DNA from: Calliopsis andreniformis
Taxonomy: Eukaryota; Arthropoda; Insecta; Hymenoptera; Andrenidae
Assembly: GCF_051401765.1 (NCBI RefSeq)
Contig: NW_027480530.1
Location: 620,001-684,000, forward strand
Length of the DNA: 64,000 nt
Direction: 5' to 3'
Below are positions 12,813 to 24,873 of this stretch, in pieces. Position numbers and translations under genes: made by a program. The notes beneath the pieces are model-generated. The model was not told where the DNA came from, searched no databases, and worked only from the letters and a program-made list of their open reading frames with translations. Within the stretch, counting starts at the first letter, position 1. Every line of letters starts with the position of its first letter.

Positions 12813-15800
12813 GACACTGCTCCTGACATTGCTCCTGACATTGCCGCTGGTCCTGACATAGACACTACACCTGGTACTGACACTGACACTGCTCCTGACA
12901 CTGTCACTGCTCCTGACGCTGCTCCAGACACTGCAACTTACACTGGCACTGCCCCCGTCACTGATCCTGACACTGACCCTGCTCCTGACACAGCTTCTGA
13001 CACTGACACTGCTCCTGACACTGCTCCTGACACTGACACTGCTCCTGGCACTGCTCCTGACACTGACGCTGCTCCTGATACTGACTCTGACACTGCTCCT
13101 GGCACTGCTCCTGACACTGCTCCTGAAATTGCTCCTGACACAGGCACTGCTCCTGGTACTGACACTGACACTGCTCCTGACACAGGCACCGCTCCTGGTA
13201 CTGACACTGACACTGCTCATGAGAGTGACACTGACACAGTCACTGCTCCCGGCACAGACACTGACACTGATCCTGACACTGTCACTGCTCCTGTAACTGA
13301 CACTTGGCCTGAGAATGCTTCTGACACTGGCACTGGTCCTGACACTGCTCCTGACACTGCTCCTGACACAGATACTGCTACTGAACCTAACACTGCTCCT
13401 GAAACTGCTCCAGACACAGCTCCTGACACTGACACTGCTCCTGAACCTAACACTGCTCCTGACACTGCTCCAGACACTGACACTGCTCCTCACACTGCTC
13501 CTGACACAGACACTGCTGCTGATCCTGTCAGTGCTGCTGACACGGCTCCTGAGACTGACACTGCTCCTGACGCTGCTCCTGACACTGCTCCAGACACTTC
13601 TCCTGACACTGCTCGTGACACTGACTCTGCTCCATGACACTGCTCCTGACACAGCTCCTGACACTGACCCTGCTCCTGACACTGCTCCTGACACTGCTCC
13701 AGACACTGACACTGCTCCAGACACAGCTACTGTCACTGACACTGCTCCTGACACTGCTCCTGACACAACTCCTGACACTGACACTTGTCCTCACACTGCT
13801 CCTGACACTGACACTGCTCCTGACACTGCTCCAGACACTCCTCCTGACACTGACACTGCTCCTGACGCAGCACCTGACACTGACACTGCTCCTGACACTG
13901 ACACTACACCTCAAACTGCTCCTGACACTCCTCCTGACACTGACACTGCTCCTGGCACTGCTCCTGACACTGACGCTGCTCCTGATGCTGACACGGACAC
14001 AGCTCCTGGCACTGCTACAGACGCGGCTCCTGACACTGCTCCTGACTCAGGCACTGCACCTGGTACTGACACTGACACTGCTCCTGACACAGGCACTGTT
14101 TCTGGTACTGACACTGACACTGATACTGACACTGCCACTGCTCCTGACGCTGCTCCAGACACTGCAACTGACACTAGCACGGCTCCTCACACTGCTCCTG
14201 ACACTGACACTGCTCCTGACACTGCTCCTGACACTGACACTGCACCTGACACTGCTCCTGGCACTGCCACTGGTCCTGACACTGCTCCTGACACAGACAC
14301 TGCTGCTCATGCTGACATGGCTCCTGACACTGCTCCTGACACAGACACTGCTCCGACCAATGCTTCTGACACTGACACTGCTCCTGTCACTGGCACTGGT
14401 CCTGACACTGCTTCTCACACTGGCGCTGGTCCTGACACTGCTCCTGACACTGACGCTGCTCCTGACACAGACACTGACACTGCTCCTGACACTGCTACTG
14501 TCACTCACACTGCTCCTGACACTGCTCGCGACATTGCTCCAGACACTGACACTGCTCCTGAGACAGCTCGTGACACTGACACTGCTCCTGCCACTGTTCC
14601 TGACACTGCTGCTCACACTGACACTGCTCCTGACACTGGCACTGGTCCTGACAATGCTCCTGATACTGACACTGCTCCTGACACTGCACCTGAAACTGAC
14701 ACTGCTCCTCGAGCAGCTCCTGACACTGCTGCTGACACTGACACTGCTGCTGATCCTGACACTGCTCCTGACACTGCTCCTGACACTGACACTGCTCCTG
14801 CCACTGCTCCTGACACTGCTCCTGACACTGCTCCTGACACTGACCCTGCTCCTGACACTGCTCCTGACACTGCTCCAGACACTGGCACTGCTCCTGGCAC
14901 TGCTCCTGACACTGACACTGCTCCTGACACTGCTCCTGACACTGACACTGCTGCTGATCCTGACGCTGCTACTGTTCCTGTGTCTGACACTTGTCCTGAC
15001 ACTGCTCCTGACACTGCTCGCGACATTGCTCCAGACACTGACACTGCTCCTGACACTGCTCGTCACACTGCTGCTGACACTGACACTGCTTGTGGAACTG
15101 CTCCTGAAACTGACACTGCTCCTCACACAGCTCCTGACACTGGCACTGCTCTTGGCACTGCTCCTGACACTGACACTGCTACTGACACTGATACTGCTGC
15201 TGATCCTGACAAAGCTCCTGACACTGCTACTGACACTGCTCGTGACGTTGCTCCAGACACTGACACTGCTCCTGACACAGCTCGTGACGGTGTCACTGCT
15301 CCTGCCACTGTTCCTGACACGGCTGCTCACACTGACACTGCTCCTGACACTGGCACTGGTCCTGACACTGCTCCTGACACTGACACTGCTCCTGACACTG
15401 ACACTGCTCCTGACACTGCTCCTAACACTGCTCGTGACACAGACACTGCTCCTGAAAATGCTCCTGACACTGACACAGCTCCTCACACAGCTCCTGATAC
15501 TGACACTGCTCCTGACTGTGCTCCTGACACAGACACTTCTGCTGATACTGACAATGCTCCTGTCACTGCTCCTGACACTGCTGCTGATGCTGACAATGCT
15601 CCTGACACTGCTCCTGACACCGACACTGCTCCGAACAATGCTTCTGACACTGGCACTGCTCCTGTCACTGGCACTGGTCCTGACACTGCTTCTGACACCG
15701 GCGCTGGTCCTGACACTGCTCCTGACACTGACGCTGCTCCTGACACTGACACTGACACTGCTCCTGACACTGCTACTGACACTGACACTGCTCCTGACAC

Positions 15801-16068
15801 TGCTCGCGACATTGCTCCAGACACTGACACTGCTCCTGAGACAGCTCGTGACACTGACACTGCTCCTGCCACTGTTCCTGACACTGCTGCTCACACTGAC
15901 ACTGCTCCTAACACTGGCACTGGTGCTGACAATGATCCTGACACTGACACTGCTCCTGACACTGCTCCTGACACTGCTGCTGACACTGACACTGTTTGTG
16001 ACACTGCTCCTGAAACTGACACTGCTCCTCGAACAGCTCCTGACACTGCTGCTGACACTGACACTGCT

Positions 16069-16438
16069 GCTGATCCTGACAATGCTCCTGACACTGCTCC
16101 TGACACTGACGCTCACACTGCTCATGACTGTGACACTGACACTGACACTGCTCACTTCACAGACACTGATACTGCTCCTGTGTCTGACACTTGTCCTGAG
16201 ACTGCTTCTGGCTCTTGCTGGTCCTGAAACTGCTCCTGACATTGCTCCTGACATTGCCGCTGGTCCTGACACAGACACTGCACCTGGCACTGACACAGAC
16301 ACTGCTCCTGACAATGTCACTGCTCCTGACGCTGCTCCAGACACTGCAACTGACACTGGCACTGCCCCTGACACTGATCCTGACACTGACCCTGCTCCTG
16401 ACACAGCTTCTGACACTGACACTGCTCCTGACACTGCT
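16069..16438. repeat. 370-bp addition between copies B and C, with the first domain-D type landmark
   Basis: Relative to A (8363/8364), B gains 370 bp here. The added stretch contains a landmark module (16120-16223) whose end reads GCTCTTGCTGGTCCTG, the form otherwise confined to domain D. It is followed by text resembling the start of the 10100 region. This looks like a piece of another repeat subfamily placed at the B/C boundary by unequal exchange or conversion. The length rests on the change of offset from 7705 to 8075. Confidence 0.75.
16120..16223 (+). repeat. Landmark module, D-type, first occurrence
   Basis: It reads GCTCACTTCACAGACACTG in place of GCTCCCGTCACAGACACTG and ends in GGCTCTTGCTGGTCC. 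It lies inside the 370-bp addition and is the earliest sign of domain D sequence. Confidence 0.78.
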
Positions 16439-18988
16439 CCTGACACTGACACTGCTCCTGGCACTGCTCCTGACACTGAAGCTGCTCCTGACACTGCACC
16501 TGACACTGCTCCTGACACTGTCACTGCTACTACCACTGCTCCTGACACTGACGCTGCTGCTGATCCTGACAATGCTCCTGACAGTGCTCCTGACACTGAC
16601 GCTGACACTGCTGATGACAGTGACACTGACACTGACACTGCTCCTGTCACTGACACTGCTCCTCACACTGCTCTTCACACAGCCACTGCTCCTGACACTG
16701 CTACTGACACACACACTGCTGCTGATACTGATAATGCTCCTGAAACTGCTCCTGACCCTGACACGGCTGCTCACACTGCTCCTGATACTGACCTTGCTCC
16801 TGACACTGGTCCTGATAAAGACACTGCTGCTGATGCTGACAATGCTCCTGACACTGCTCCTGACACAGACACTGCTCCGACCAATGCTTCTGACACTGAC
16901 GCTGCTCCTGACACTGACACTGACACTGCTCCTGACACTGCTACTGACACTGACACTGCTCCTGACACTGCTCGCGACATTGCTCCAGACACTGACACTG
17001 CTCCTGAGACAGCTCGTGACACTGACACTGCTCCTGACACTGCTCGCGACATTGCTCCAGACACTGACACTGCTCCTGAGACAGCTCGTGAAACTGACAC
17101 TGCTCCTGACGCTGCTCCAGACACTGCAACTGACACTGGCACTGCCCCCGTCACTGATCCTGACACTGACCCTGCTCCTGACACAGCTTCTGACACTGAC
17201 ACTGCTCCTGACACTGCTCCTGACGCTGACACTGCTCCTGGCACTGCTCCTGACACTGACACTACACCACAAACTGCTCCTGACACTCCTCTGACACTGA
17301 CGCTGCTCCTGGAACTGCTCCTGACACTGACGCTGCACCTGATGCTGACACTGACACTGCTCCTGTCACTGCTCCTGACGCTGCTCCAGACACTGCAACT
17401 GACACTGACACTGCTGCTGATCCTGACAATGCTCCTGACACTGCTCCTGACACTGCTCGCGACATTGCTCCAGACACTGACACTGGTCCTGAGACAGCTC
17501 GTGACACTGACACTGCTCCTGACACTGCTCGCGACATTGCTCCAGACACTGACACTGCTCCTGAGACAGCTCGTGACACTGACACTGCTCCTGACGCTGC
17601 TCCAGACACTGCAACTGACACTGGCACTGCCCCCGTCGCTGATCCTGACACTGACTCTGCTCCTGACACAGCTTCTGACACTGACACTGCTCCTGACACT
17701 GCTCCTGACGCTGACACTGCTCCTGGCACTGCTCCTGACACTGACACTACACCACAAACTGCTCCTGACACTCCTCCTGACACTGACACTGCTCCTGGAA
17801 CTGCTCCTGACACTGACGCTGCTCCTGATGCTGACACTGACACTGCTCCTGTCACTGCTCCTGACGCTGCTCCAGACACTGCAACTGACACTGACACTGC
17901 TGCTGATCCTGACAATGCTCCTGACACTGCTCCTGACACTGATGCTGACACTGCTCATGACTGTGACACTGACACTGACACTGCTCCCGTCACAGACACT
18001 GACACTGATCCTGACAGTGACACTGCTCCTGTGTCTAACACTTGTCCTGAGACTGCTTCTGACACTGGCTGGTCCTGACACTGCTCCTGACATTGCTCCT
18101 GACATTGCCGCTGGTCCTGACACAGACACTGCACCTGGTACTGACACTGACACTGCTCCTGACACTGTCACTGCTCCTGACGCTGCTCCAGACACTGCAA
18201 CTGACACTGGCACCGCCCCCGTCACTGATCCTGACACTGACCCTGCTCCTGACACAGCTTCTGACACTGACACTGCTCCTGACACTGCTCCTGACTCTGA
18301 CACTGCTCCTGGCACTGCTCCTGACACTGACGCTGCTCCTGATACTGACACTGACACTGCTCCTGACACTGACACTGACACTGCTCATGACAGTGACTCT
18401 GACACTGACACTGCACCCGGCACAGAGACTGAGAATGCTCCTGACACTGACACTGCTCCTGTATCTGACACTTGTCCTGAGACTGCTTCTGACACTGGCA
18501 CTGGTCCTGACACTGCTCCTTACATTGGCGCTGGTCCAGACTCTGCTCCTGACACTGACACTGCTCCTGACACTGCTCCTGACACAGACAATGCTGCTGA
18601 TACTGACAATGCTCCTGACACTGCTTCCGACACTGCTCCTGAAACTGACACTGCTCCTGATACTGACACTCTCACTGCTACTGACACTGCTCCTGACACT
18701 CACACTGCTGCTGACCCTGACAATGCTCTTGACACTGCTCCAGACACTGACACTGATACTGCACCTGACACAACTGCTGAAATAGCTCCTGTAACTGACA
18801 CTACTCCTGACACTACTCCTGACACTGACACTGCTGCTGATCCTGAGAATTCTCCTGACACTGCTCCTGACACTGACACTGACACGGATCCTGACACTGA
18901 CACAGCTCCTCACACGGCTCCTGACACTGGCACTGCTCCTGGCACTGCTCCTGACACTGACACTGCTCCTGACACTGACACTGCTCCT
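16439..18988. repeat. 8.5-kb super-repeat, truncated copy C
   Basis: It matches copy B from about 8364 to 10950 at offsets of 8075, then about 7996, then 8038. Relative to B it lacks 78 bp near 16890. It has a 1-bp deletion near 17290 (CTCCTCTGAC in place of CTCCTCCTGAC, give or take the slippage position), and gains 18 and 24 bp near 18360-18580. After 18988 it departs into domain D, so about two thirds of the unit is missing. Confidence 0.85.
17953..18076 (+). repeat. Landmark module in copy C, A-type
   Basis: It lies 7996 bp after the 9957 module, which it matches including the CCTGAGACTG variant and the 2-bp break. Confidence 0.8.
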
Positions 18989-19455
18989 CACACTGCTCCT
19001 GACACTGGCACTGCTCCTGACACTGGCACTGCTCCTGGCACTGTTCCTGACACTGACACTGCTCCTGACACTGATACTGCTGCTGATCCTGACAAAGCTC
19101 CTGACACTGCTCCTGACACTGCTCCTGACACTGCTCGTGACACAGACACTGCTCCTGACAAGGCTCCTGACACTGACACTGCTCCTCACACAGCTCGTGA
19201 CACTGACACTGCCCCTACACTGCTCCTGACACTGCTCGTGACACAGACACTGCTCCTGACACTGCTCCTGACACTGCTCCTGACACTGCTCCTGACACCG
19301 ACACTGCTCCTGCCACTGCTCCTGTCACTGCTCCTGACACTGCTCCTGACACTGACACTGCTCCTGACACTGCTCCTGACACTGCTCCTGACACTGACAC
19401 TGCTGCTGATCCTGACAATGCTCCTGACACTGCTCCTGACAATGAAGTTCACACT

Positions 19456-19559
19456 GCTCATGACTGTGACACTGACACTGACACTGCTCTCTTCACAGAC
19501 ACTGATACTGCTCCTGTGTCTGACACTTGCCCTGAAACTGCTTCTGGCTCTTGCTGGTC
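19456..19559 (+). repeat. Landmark module, D-type, unit 1
   Basis: It is preceded by the odd word AATGAAGTTCACACTG, where other D units read ACTGAAGCTCACACTG. The module has GCTCTCTTCACAGACAC and CTTGCCCTGAAACTG. Confidence 0.78.
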
Positions 19560-21913
19560 CTGAAACTGCTCCTGACATTGCTCCTGACATTGAAGCTGGT
19601 CCTGACAGAGACACTGCACCTGAGACTGACACTGCTCCTGACACTGCTCCTGACACTGCTCCTGACACTTCTCCTGACACTGCTCGTGACACTGACACTG
19701 CTCCATGACACTGCTCCTGACACAGCTCCTGACACTGACCCTGCTCCTGACACTGCTCCTGACACTGCTCCAGCCACTGACACTGCTCCAGACACAGCTA
19801 CTGTCACTGACACTGCTCCTGACACTGCTCCTGACACAACTCCTGACACTGACACTTGTCCTCACACTGCTCCTAACACTGACACTGCTCCTGACACTGC
19901 TCCAGACACTCCTCCTGACACTGACACTGCTCCTGACGCAGCACCTGACACTGACACTGCTCCTGACACTGACACTACACCTCAAACTGCTCCTGACACT
20001 CCTCCTGACACTGACACTGCTCCTGGCACTGCTCCTGACACTGACGCTGCTCCTGATGCTGACACGGACACAGATCCTGGCACTGCTCCTGACGCTGCTC
20101 CTGACACTGCTCCTGACACAGGCACTGCACCTGGTACTGACACTGACACTGCTCCTGACACTGCTCCTGACACTGACACTGCACCTGACACTGCTCCTGG
20201 CACTGCCACTGGTCCTGACACTGCTCCTGACACAGACACTGCTGCTGATGCTGACATGGCTCCTGACACTGCTCCTGACACAGACACTGCTCCGAACAAT
20301 GCTTCTGACACTGACACTGCTCCTGTCACTGGCACTGGTCCTGACACTGCTTCTCACACTGGCGCTGGTCCTGACACTGCTCCTGACACTGACGCTGCTC
20401 CTGACACTGGCACTGACACTGCTCCTGACACTGCTACTGTCACTGACACTGCTCCTGACACTGCTCGCGACATTGCTCCAGACACTGACACTGCTCCTGA
20501 GACAGCTCGTGACACTGACACTGCTCCTGCCACAGTTCCTGACACTTCTGCTCACACTGACACTGCTCCTGACACTCGCACTGTTCCTGACAATGCTCCT
20601 GACACTGACACTGCTCCTGACACTGCTCCTGAAGCTGACACTGCTCCTCGAACAGCTCCTGACACTGCTGCTGACACTGACACAGCTGCTGATCCTGACA
20701 CTGCTCCTGGCACTGCTCCTGACACTGACACTGCTCCTACCACTGCTCCTGACACTGCTCCTGACACTGCTCCTGACACTGACACTGCTCCTGACACTGC
20801 TCCTGACACTGCTCCTGACACTGGCACTGCTCCTGACACTGCTCCTGACACTGACACTGCTCCTGACACTGACACTGCTGCTGATCCTGACGCTGATACT
20901 GCTCCTGTGTCTGACACTTGTCCTGACACTGCTCCTGACACTGACACGGCTCCTGACACTGCTCCTGACACTGCTCGTGACACAGACACTGCTCCTGACA
21001 ATGCTCCTGACACTGACACTGCTCCTCACACAGCTCGTGACACTGACACTGCTCCTACACTGCTCCTGACACTGCTCGTGACACAGACACTGCTCCTGCC
21101 ACTGCTCCTGTCACTGCTCCTGACACTGCTCCTGACACTGACACTACTCCTGACACTGCTCCTGACACTGCTCCTGACACTGACACTGCTCCTGACACTG
21201 CTCGTGACGTTGCTCCAGACACTGACACTGCTCCTGACACAGCTCGTGACGGTGTCACTGCTCCTGCCACTGTTCCTGACACGGCTGCTCACACTGACAC
21301 TGCTCCTGACACTGGCACTGGTCCTGACACTGCTCCTGACACTGACACTGCTCCTGACACTGACACTGCTCCTCACACTGCTCCTGACACTGGCACTGCT
21401 CCTGACACTGGCACTGCTCCTGGCACTGCTCCTGACACTGACACTGCTCCTGACACTGATACTGCTGCTGATCCTGACAAAGCTCCTGACACTGCTCCTG
21501 ACACTGCTCCTGACACTGCTCGTGACACAGACACTGCTCCTGACAAGGCTCCTGACACTGACACTGCTCCTCACACAGCTCGTGACACTGACACTGCCCC
21601 TACACTGCTCCTGACACTGCTCGTGACACAGACACTGCTCCTGACACTGCTCCTGACACTGCTCCTGACACTGCTCCTGACACCGACACTGCTCCTGCCA
21701 CTGCTCCTGTCACTGCTCCTGACACTGCTCCTGACACTGCTCCTGACACTGCTCCTGACACTGACACTGCTGCTGATCCTGACAATGCTCCTGACACTGC
21801 TCCTGACACTGAAGCTCACACTGCTCATGACTGTGACACTGACACTGACACTGCTCTCTTCACAGACACTGATACTGCTCCTGTGTCTGACACTTGCCCT
21901 GAAACTGCTTCTG
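19547..21913. repeat. Domain D higher-order repeat, unit 1 (2367 bp)
   Basis: It runs from one GCTCTTGCTGG marker to the next. Its middle (about 19960-21350) recurs at 22980-24370 with a constant offset of 3018 bp, and in part at 27810-28430. Confidence 0.8.
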
Positions 21914-21926
21914 GCTCTTGCTGGTC
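21823..21926 (+). repeat. Landmark module, D-type, short unit
   Basis: It lies 2367 bp after the previous one, with the same internal words. It opens the 730-bp truncated unit. Confidence 0.78.
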
Positions 21927-22643
21927 CTGAAACTGCTCCTGACATTGCTCCTGACATTGAAGCTGGTCCTGACAGAGACACTGCACCTGAGACTGACACT
22001 GCTCCTGACACTGCTCCTGACACTGCTCCTGACACTTCTCCTGACACTGCTCGTGACACTGACACTGCTCCATGACACTGCTCCTGACACAGCTCCTGAC
22101 ACTGACCCTGCCCCTGACACTGCTCCTGACACTGCTCCAGACACTGACACTGCTCCAGACACAGCTACTGTCACTGACACTGCTCCTGACACTGCTCCTG
22201 ACACTGACACTGCTCCTGACACTGACACTGCTCCTCACACTGCTCCTGACACTGGCACTGCTCCTGACACTGGCACTGCTCCTGGCACTGCTCCTGACAC
22301 TGACACTGCTCCTGACACTGATACTGCTGCTGATCCTGACAAAGCTCCTGACACTGCTCCTGACACTGCTCCTGACACTGCTCGTGACACAGACACTGCT
22401 CCTGACAAGGCTCCTGACACTGACACTGCTCCTCACACAGCTCGTGACACTGACACTGCCCCTACACTGCTCCTGACACTGCTCCTGACACTGACACTGC
22501 TGCTGATCCTGACAATGCTCCTGACACTGCTCCTGACACTGCAGCTCACACTGCTCATGACTGTGACACTGACACTGACACTGCTCTCTTCACAGACACT
22601 GATACTGCTCCTGTGTCTGACACTTGCCCTGAAACTGCTTCTG
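21914..22643. repeat. Domain D higher-order repeat, short unit (730 bp)
   Basis: It has the same marker at its start as its neighbours but about two thirds of the unit is missing. Its segment 22235-22426 equals 21373-21564 (offset 862). This is consistent with an internal deletion by unequal crossing-over. Confidence 0.78.
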
Positions 22644-22656
22644 GCTCTTGCTGGTC
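22553..22656 (+). repeat. Landmark module, D-type, unit 3
   Basis: It is preceded by ACTGCAGCTCACACTG (CAG in place of AAG). Confidence 0.78.
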
Positions 22657-24860
22657 CTGAAACTGCTCCTGACATTGCTCCTGACATTGAAGCTGGTCCT
22701 GACAGAGACACTGCACCTGAGACTGACACTGCTCCTGACACAGCTCCTGACACTGACCCTGCTCCTGACACTGCTCCTGACACTGCTCCAGACACTGACA
22801 CTGCTCCAGTCACAGTTACTGTCACTGACACTGCTCCTGACACTGCTCCTGACACAACTCCTGACACTGACACTTGTCATCACACTGCTCCTAACACTGA
22901 CACTGCTCCTGACACTGCTCCAGACACTCCTCCTGACACTGACACTGCTCCTGACGCAGCACCTGACACTGACACTGCTCCTGACACTGACACTACACCT
23001 CAAACTGCTCCTGACACTCCTCCTGACACTGACACTGCTCCTGGCACTGCTCCTGACACTGACGCTGCTCCTGATGCTGACACGGACACAGATCCTGGCA
23101 CTGCTCCTGACGCTGCTCCTGACACTGCTCCTGACACAGGCACTGCACCTGGTACTGACACTGACACTGCTCCTGACACTGCTCCTGACACTGACACTGC
23201 ACCTGACACTGCTCCTGGCACTGCCACTGGTCCTGACACTGCTCCTGACACAGACACTGCTGCTGATGCTGACATGGCTCCTGACACTGCTCCTGACACA
23301 GACACTGCTCCGAACAATGCTTCTGACACTGACACTGCTCCTGTCACTGGCACTGGTCCTGACACTGCTTCTCACACTGGCGCTGGTCCTGACACTGCTC
23401 CTGACACTGACGCTGCTCCTGACACTGGCACTGACACTGCTCCTGACACTGCTACTGTCACTGACACTGCTCCTGACACTGCTCGCGACATTGCTCCAGA
23501 CACTGACACTGCTCCTGAGACAGCTCGTGACACTGACACTGCTCCTGCCACTGTTCCTGACACTTCTGCTCACACTGACACTGCTCCTGACACTCGCACT
23601 GTTCCTGACAATGCTCCTGACACTGACACTGCTCCTGACACTGCTCCTGAAACTGACACTGCTCCTCGAACAGCTCCTGACACTGCTGCTGACACTGACA
23701 CAGCTGCTGATCCTGACACTGCTCCTGGCACTGCTCCTGACACTGACACTGCTCCTACCACTGCTCCTGACACTGCTCCTGACACTGCTCCTGACACTGA
23801 CACTGCTCCTGACACTGCTCCTGACACTGCTCCTGACACTGGCACTGCTCCTGACACTGCTCCTGACACTGACACTGCTCCTGACACTGACACTGCTGCT
23901 GATCCTGACGCTGATACTGCTCCTGTGTCTGACACTTGTCCTGACACTGCTCCTGACACTGACACGGCTCCTGACACTGCTCCTGACACTGCTCGTGACA
24001 CAGACACTGCTCCTGACAATGCTCCTGACACTGACACTGCTCCTCACACAGCTCGTGACACTGACACTGCTCCTACACTGCTCCTGACACTGCTCGTGAC
24101 ACAGACACTGCTCCTGCCACTGCTCCTGTCACTGCTCCTGACACTGCTCCTGACACTGACACTACTCCTGACACTGCTCCTGACACTGCTCCTGACACTG
24201 ACACTGCTCCTGACACTGCTCGTGACGTTGCTCCAGACACTGACACTGCTCCTGACACAGCTCGTGACGGTGTCACTGCTCCTGCCACTGTTCCTGACAC
24301 GGCTGCTCACACTGACACTGCTCCTGACACTGGCACTGGTCCTGACACTGCTCCTGACACTGACACTGCTCCTCACACTGCTCCTGACACTGGCACTGCT
24401 CCTGACACTGGCACTGCTCCTGGCACTGCTCCTGACACTGACACTGCTCCTGACACTGATACTGCTGCTGATCCTCACAAAGCTCCTGACACTGCTCCTG
24501 ACACTGCTCCTGACACTGCTCGTGACACAGACACTGCTCCTGACAAGGCTCCTGACACTGACACTGCTCCTGACACTGCTCCTGACACTGCTCCTGACAC
24601 TGCTCCTGACACCGACACTGCTCCTGCCACTGCTCCTGTCACTGCTCCTGACACTGCTCCTGATACTGACACTGCTCCTGACACTGCTCCTGACACTGCT
24701 CCTGACACTGACACTGCTGCTGATCCTGACAATGCTCCTGACACTGCTCCTGACACTGAAGCTCACACTGCTCATGACTGTGACACTGACACTGACACTG
24801 CTCTCTTCACAGACACTGATACTGCTCCTGTGTCTGACACTTGCCCTGAAACTGCTTCTG
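22644..24860. repeat. Domain D higher-order repeat, unit 3 (2217 bp)
   Basis: It contains the 3018-bp-offset counterpart of unit 1 (for example 20354 and 23372, 21055 and 24073). Near 22740 it lacks the extra-A phase break (GCTCCATGAC) present in units 1, 2, 4 and 5, and instead reads CTCCTGACACAGCTCC in phase. Confidence 0.78.
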
Positions 24861-24873
24861 GCTCTTGCTGGTC
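24770..24873 (+). repeat. Landmark module, D-type, unit 4
   Basis: It lies 2217 bp after unit 3 and has the common ACTGAAGCTCACACTG lead-in. Confidence 0.78.

Larger units (their letters stand above)
8540..16068. repeat. 8.5-kb super-repeat, copy B
   Basis: This copy follows copy A directly and carries the same series of variants over nearly its full length. It differs by lacking 18 bp near 10520, where A has one more CTGACA-CTGCTC-CTGACA set near 2000. It also has only one copy (14906-15721) of the 816-bp block duplicated in A. Alignment with A breaks at 16069, opposite 8364. Confidence 0.88.
13634..19708 (+). other. 2024-codon + open frame, judged non-genic
   Basis: This is the copy B equivalent of the 5113 frame. 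It switches phase at about 16220, about 17290 (1-bp deletion), about 18070, about 19216 and about 19555, and ends at the extra-A word near 19703. Five switches between Leu/Thr and Asp/Thr/Ala/Pro text in one frame are not expected of a maintained protein. Confidence 0.85.
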
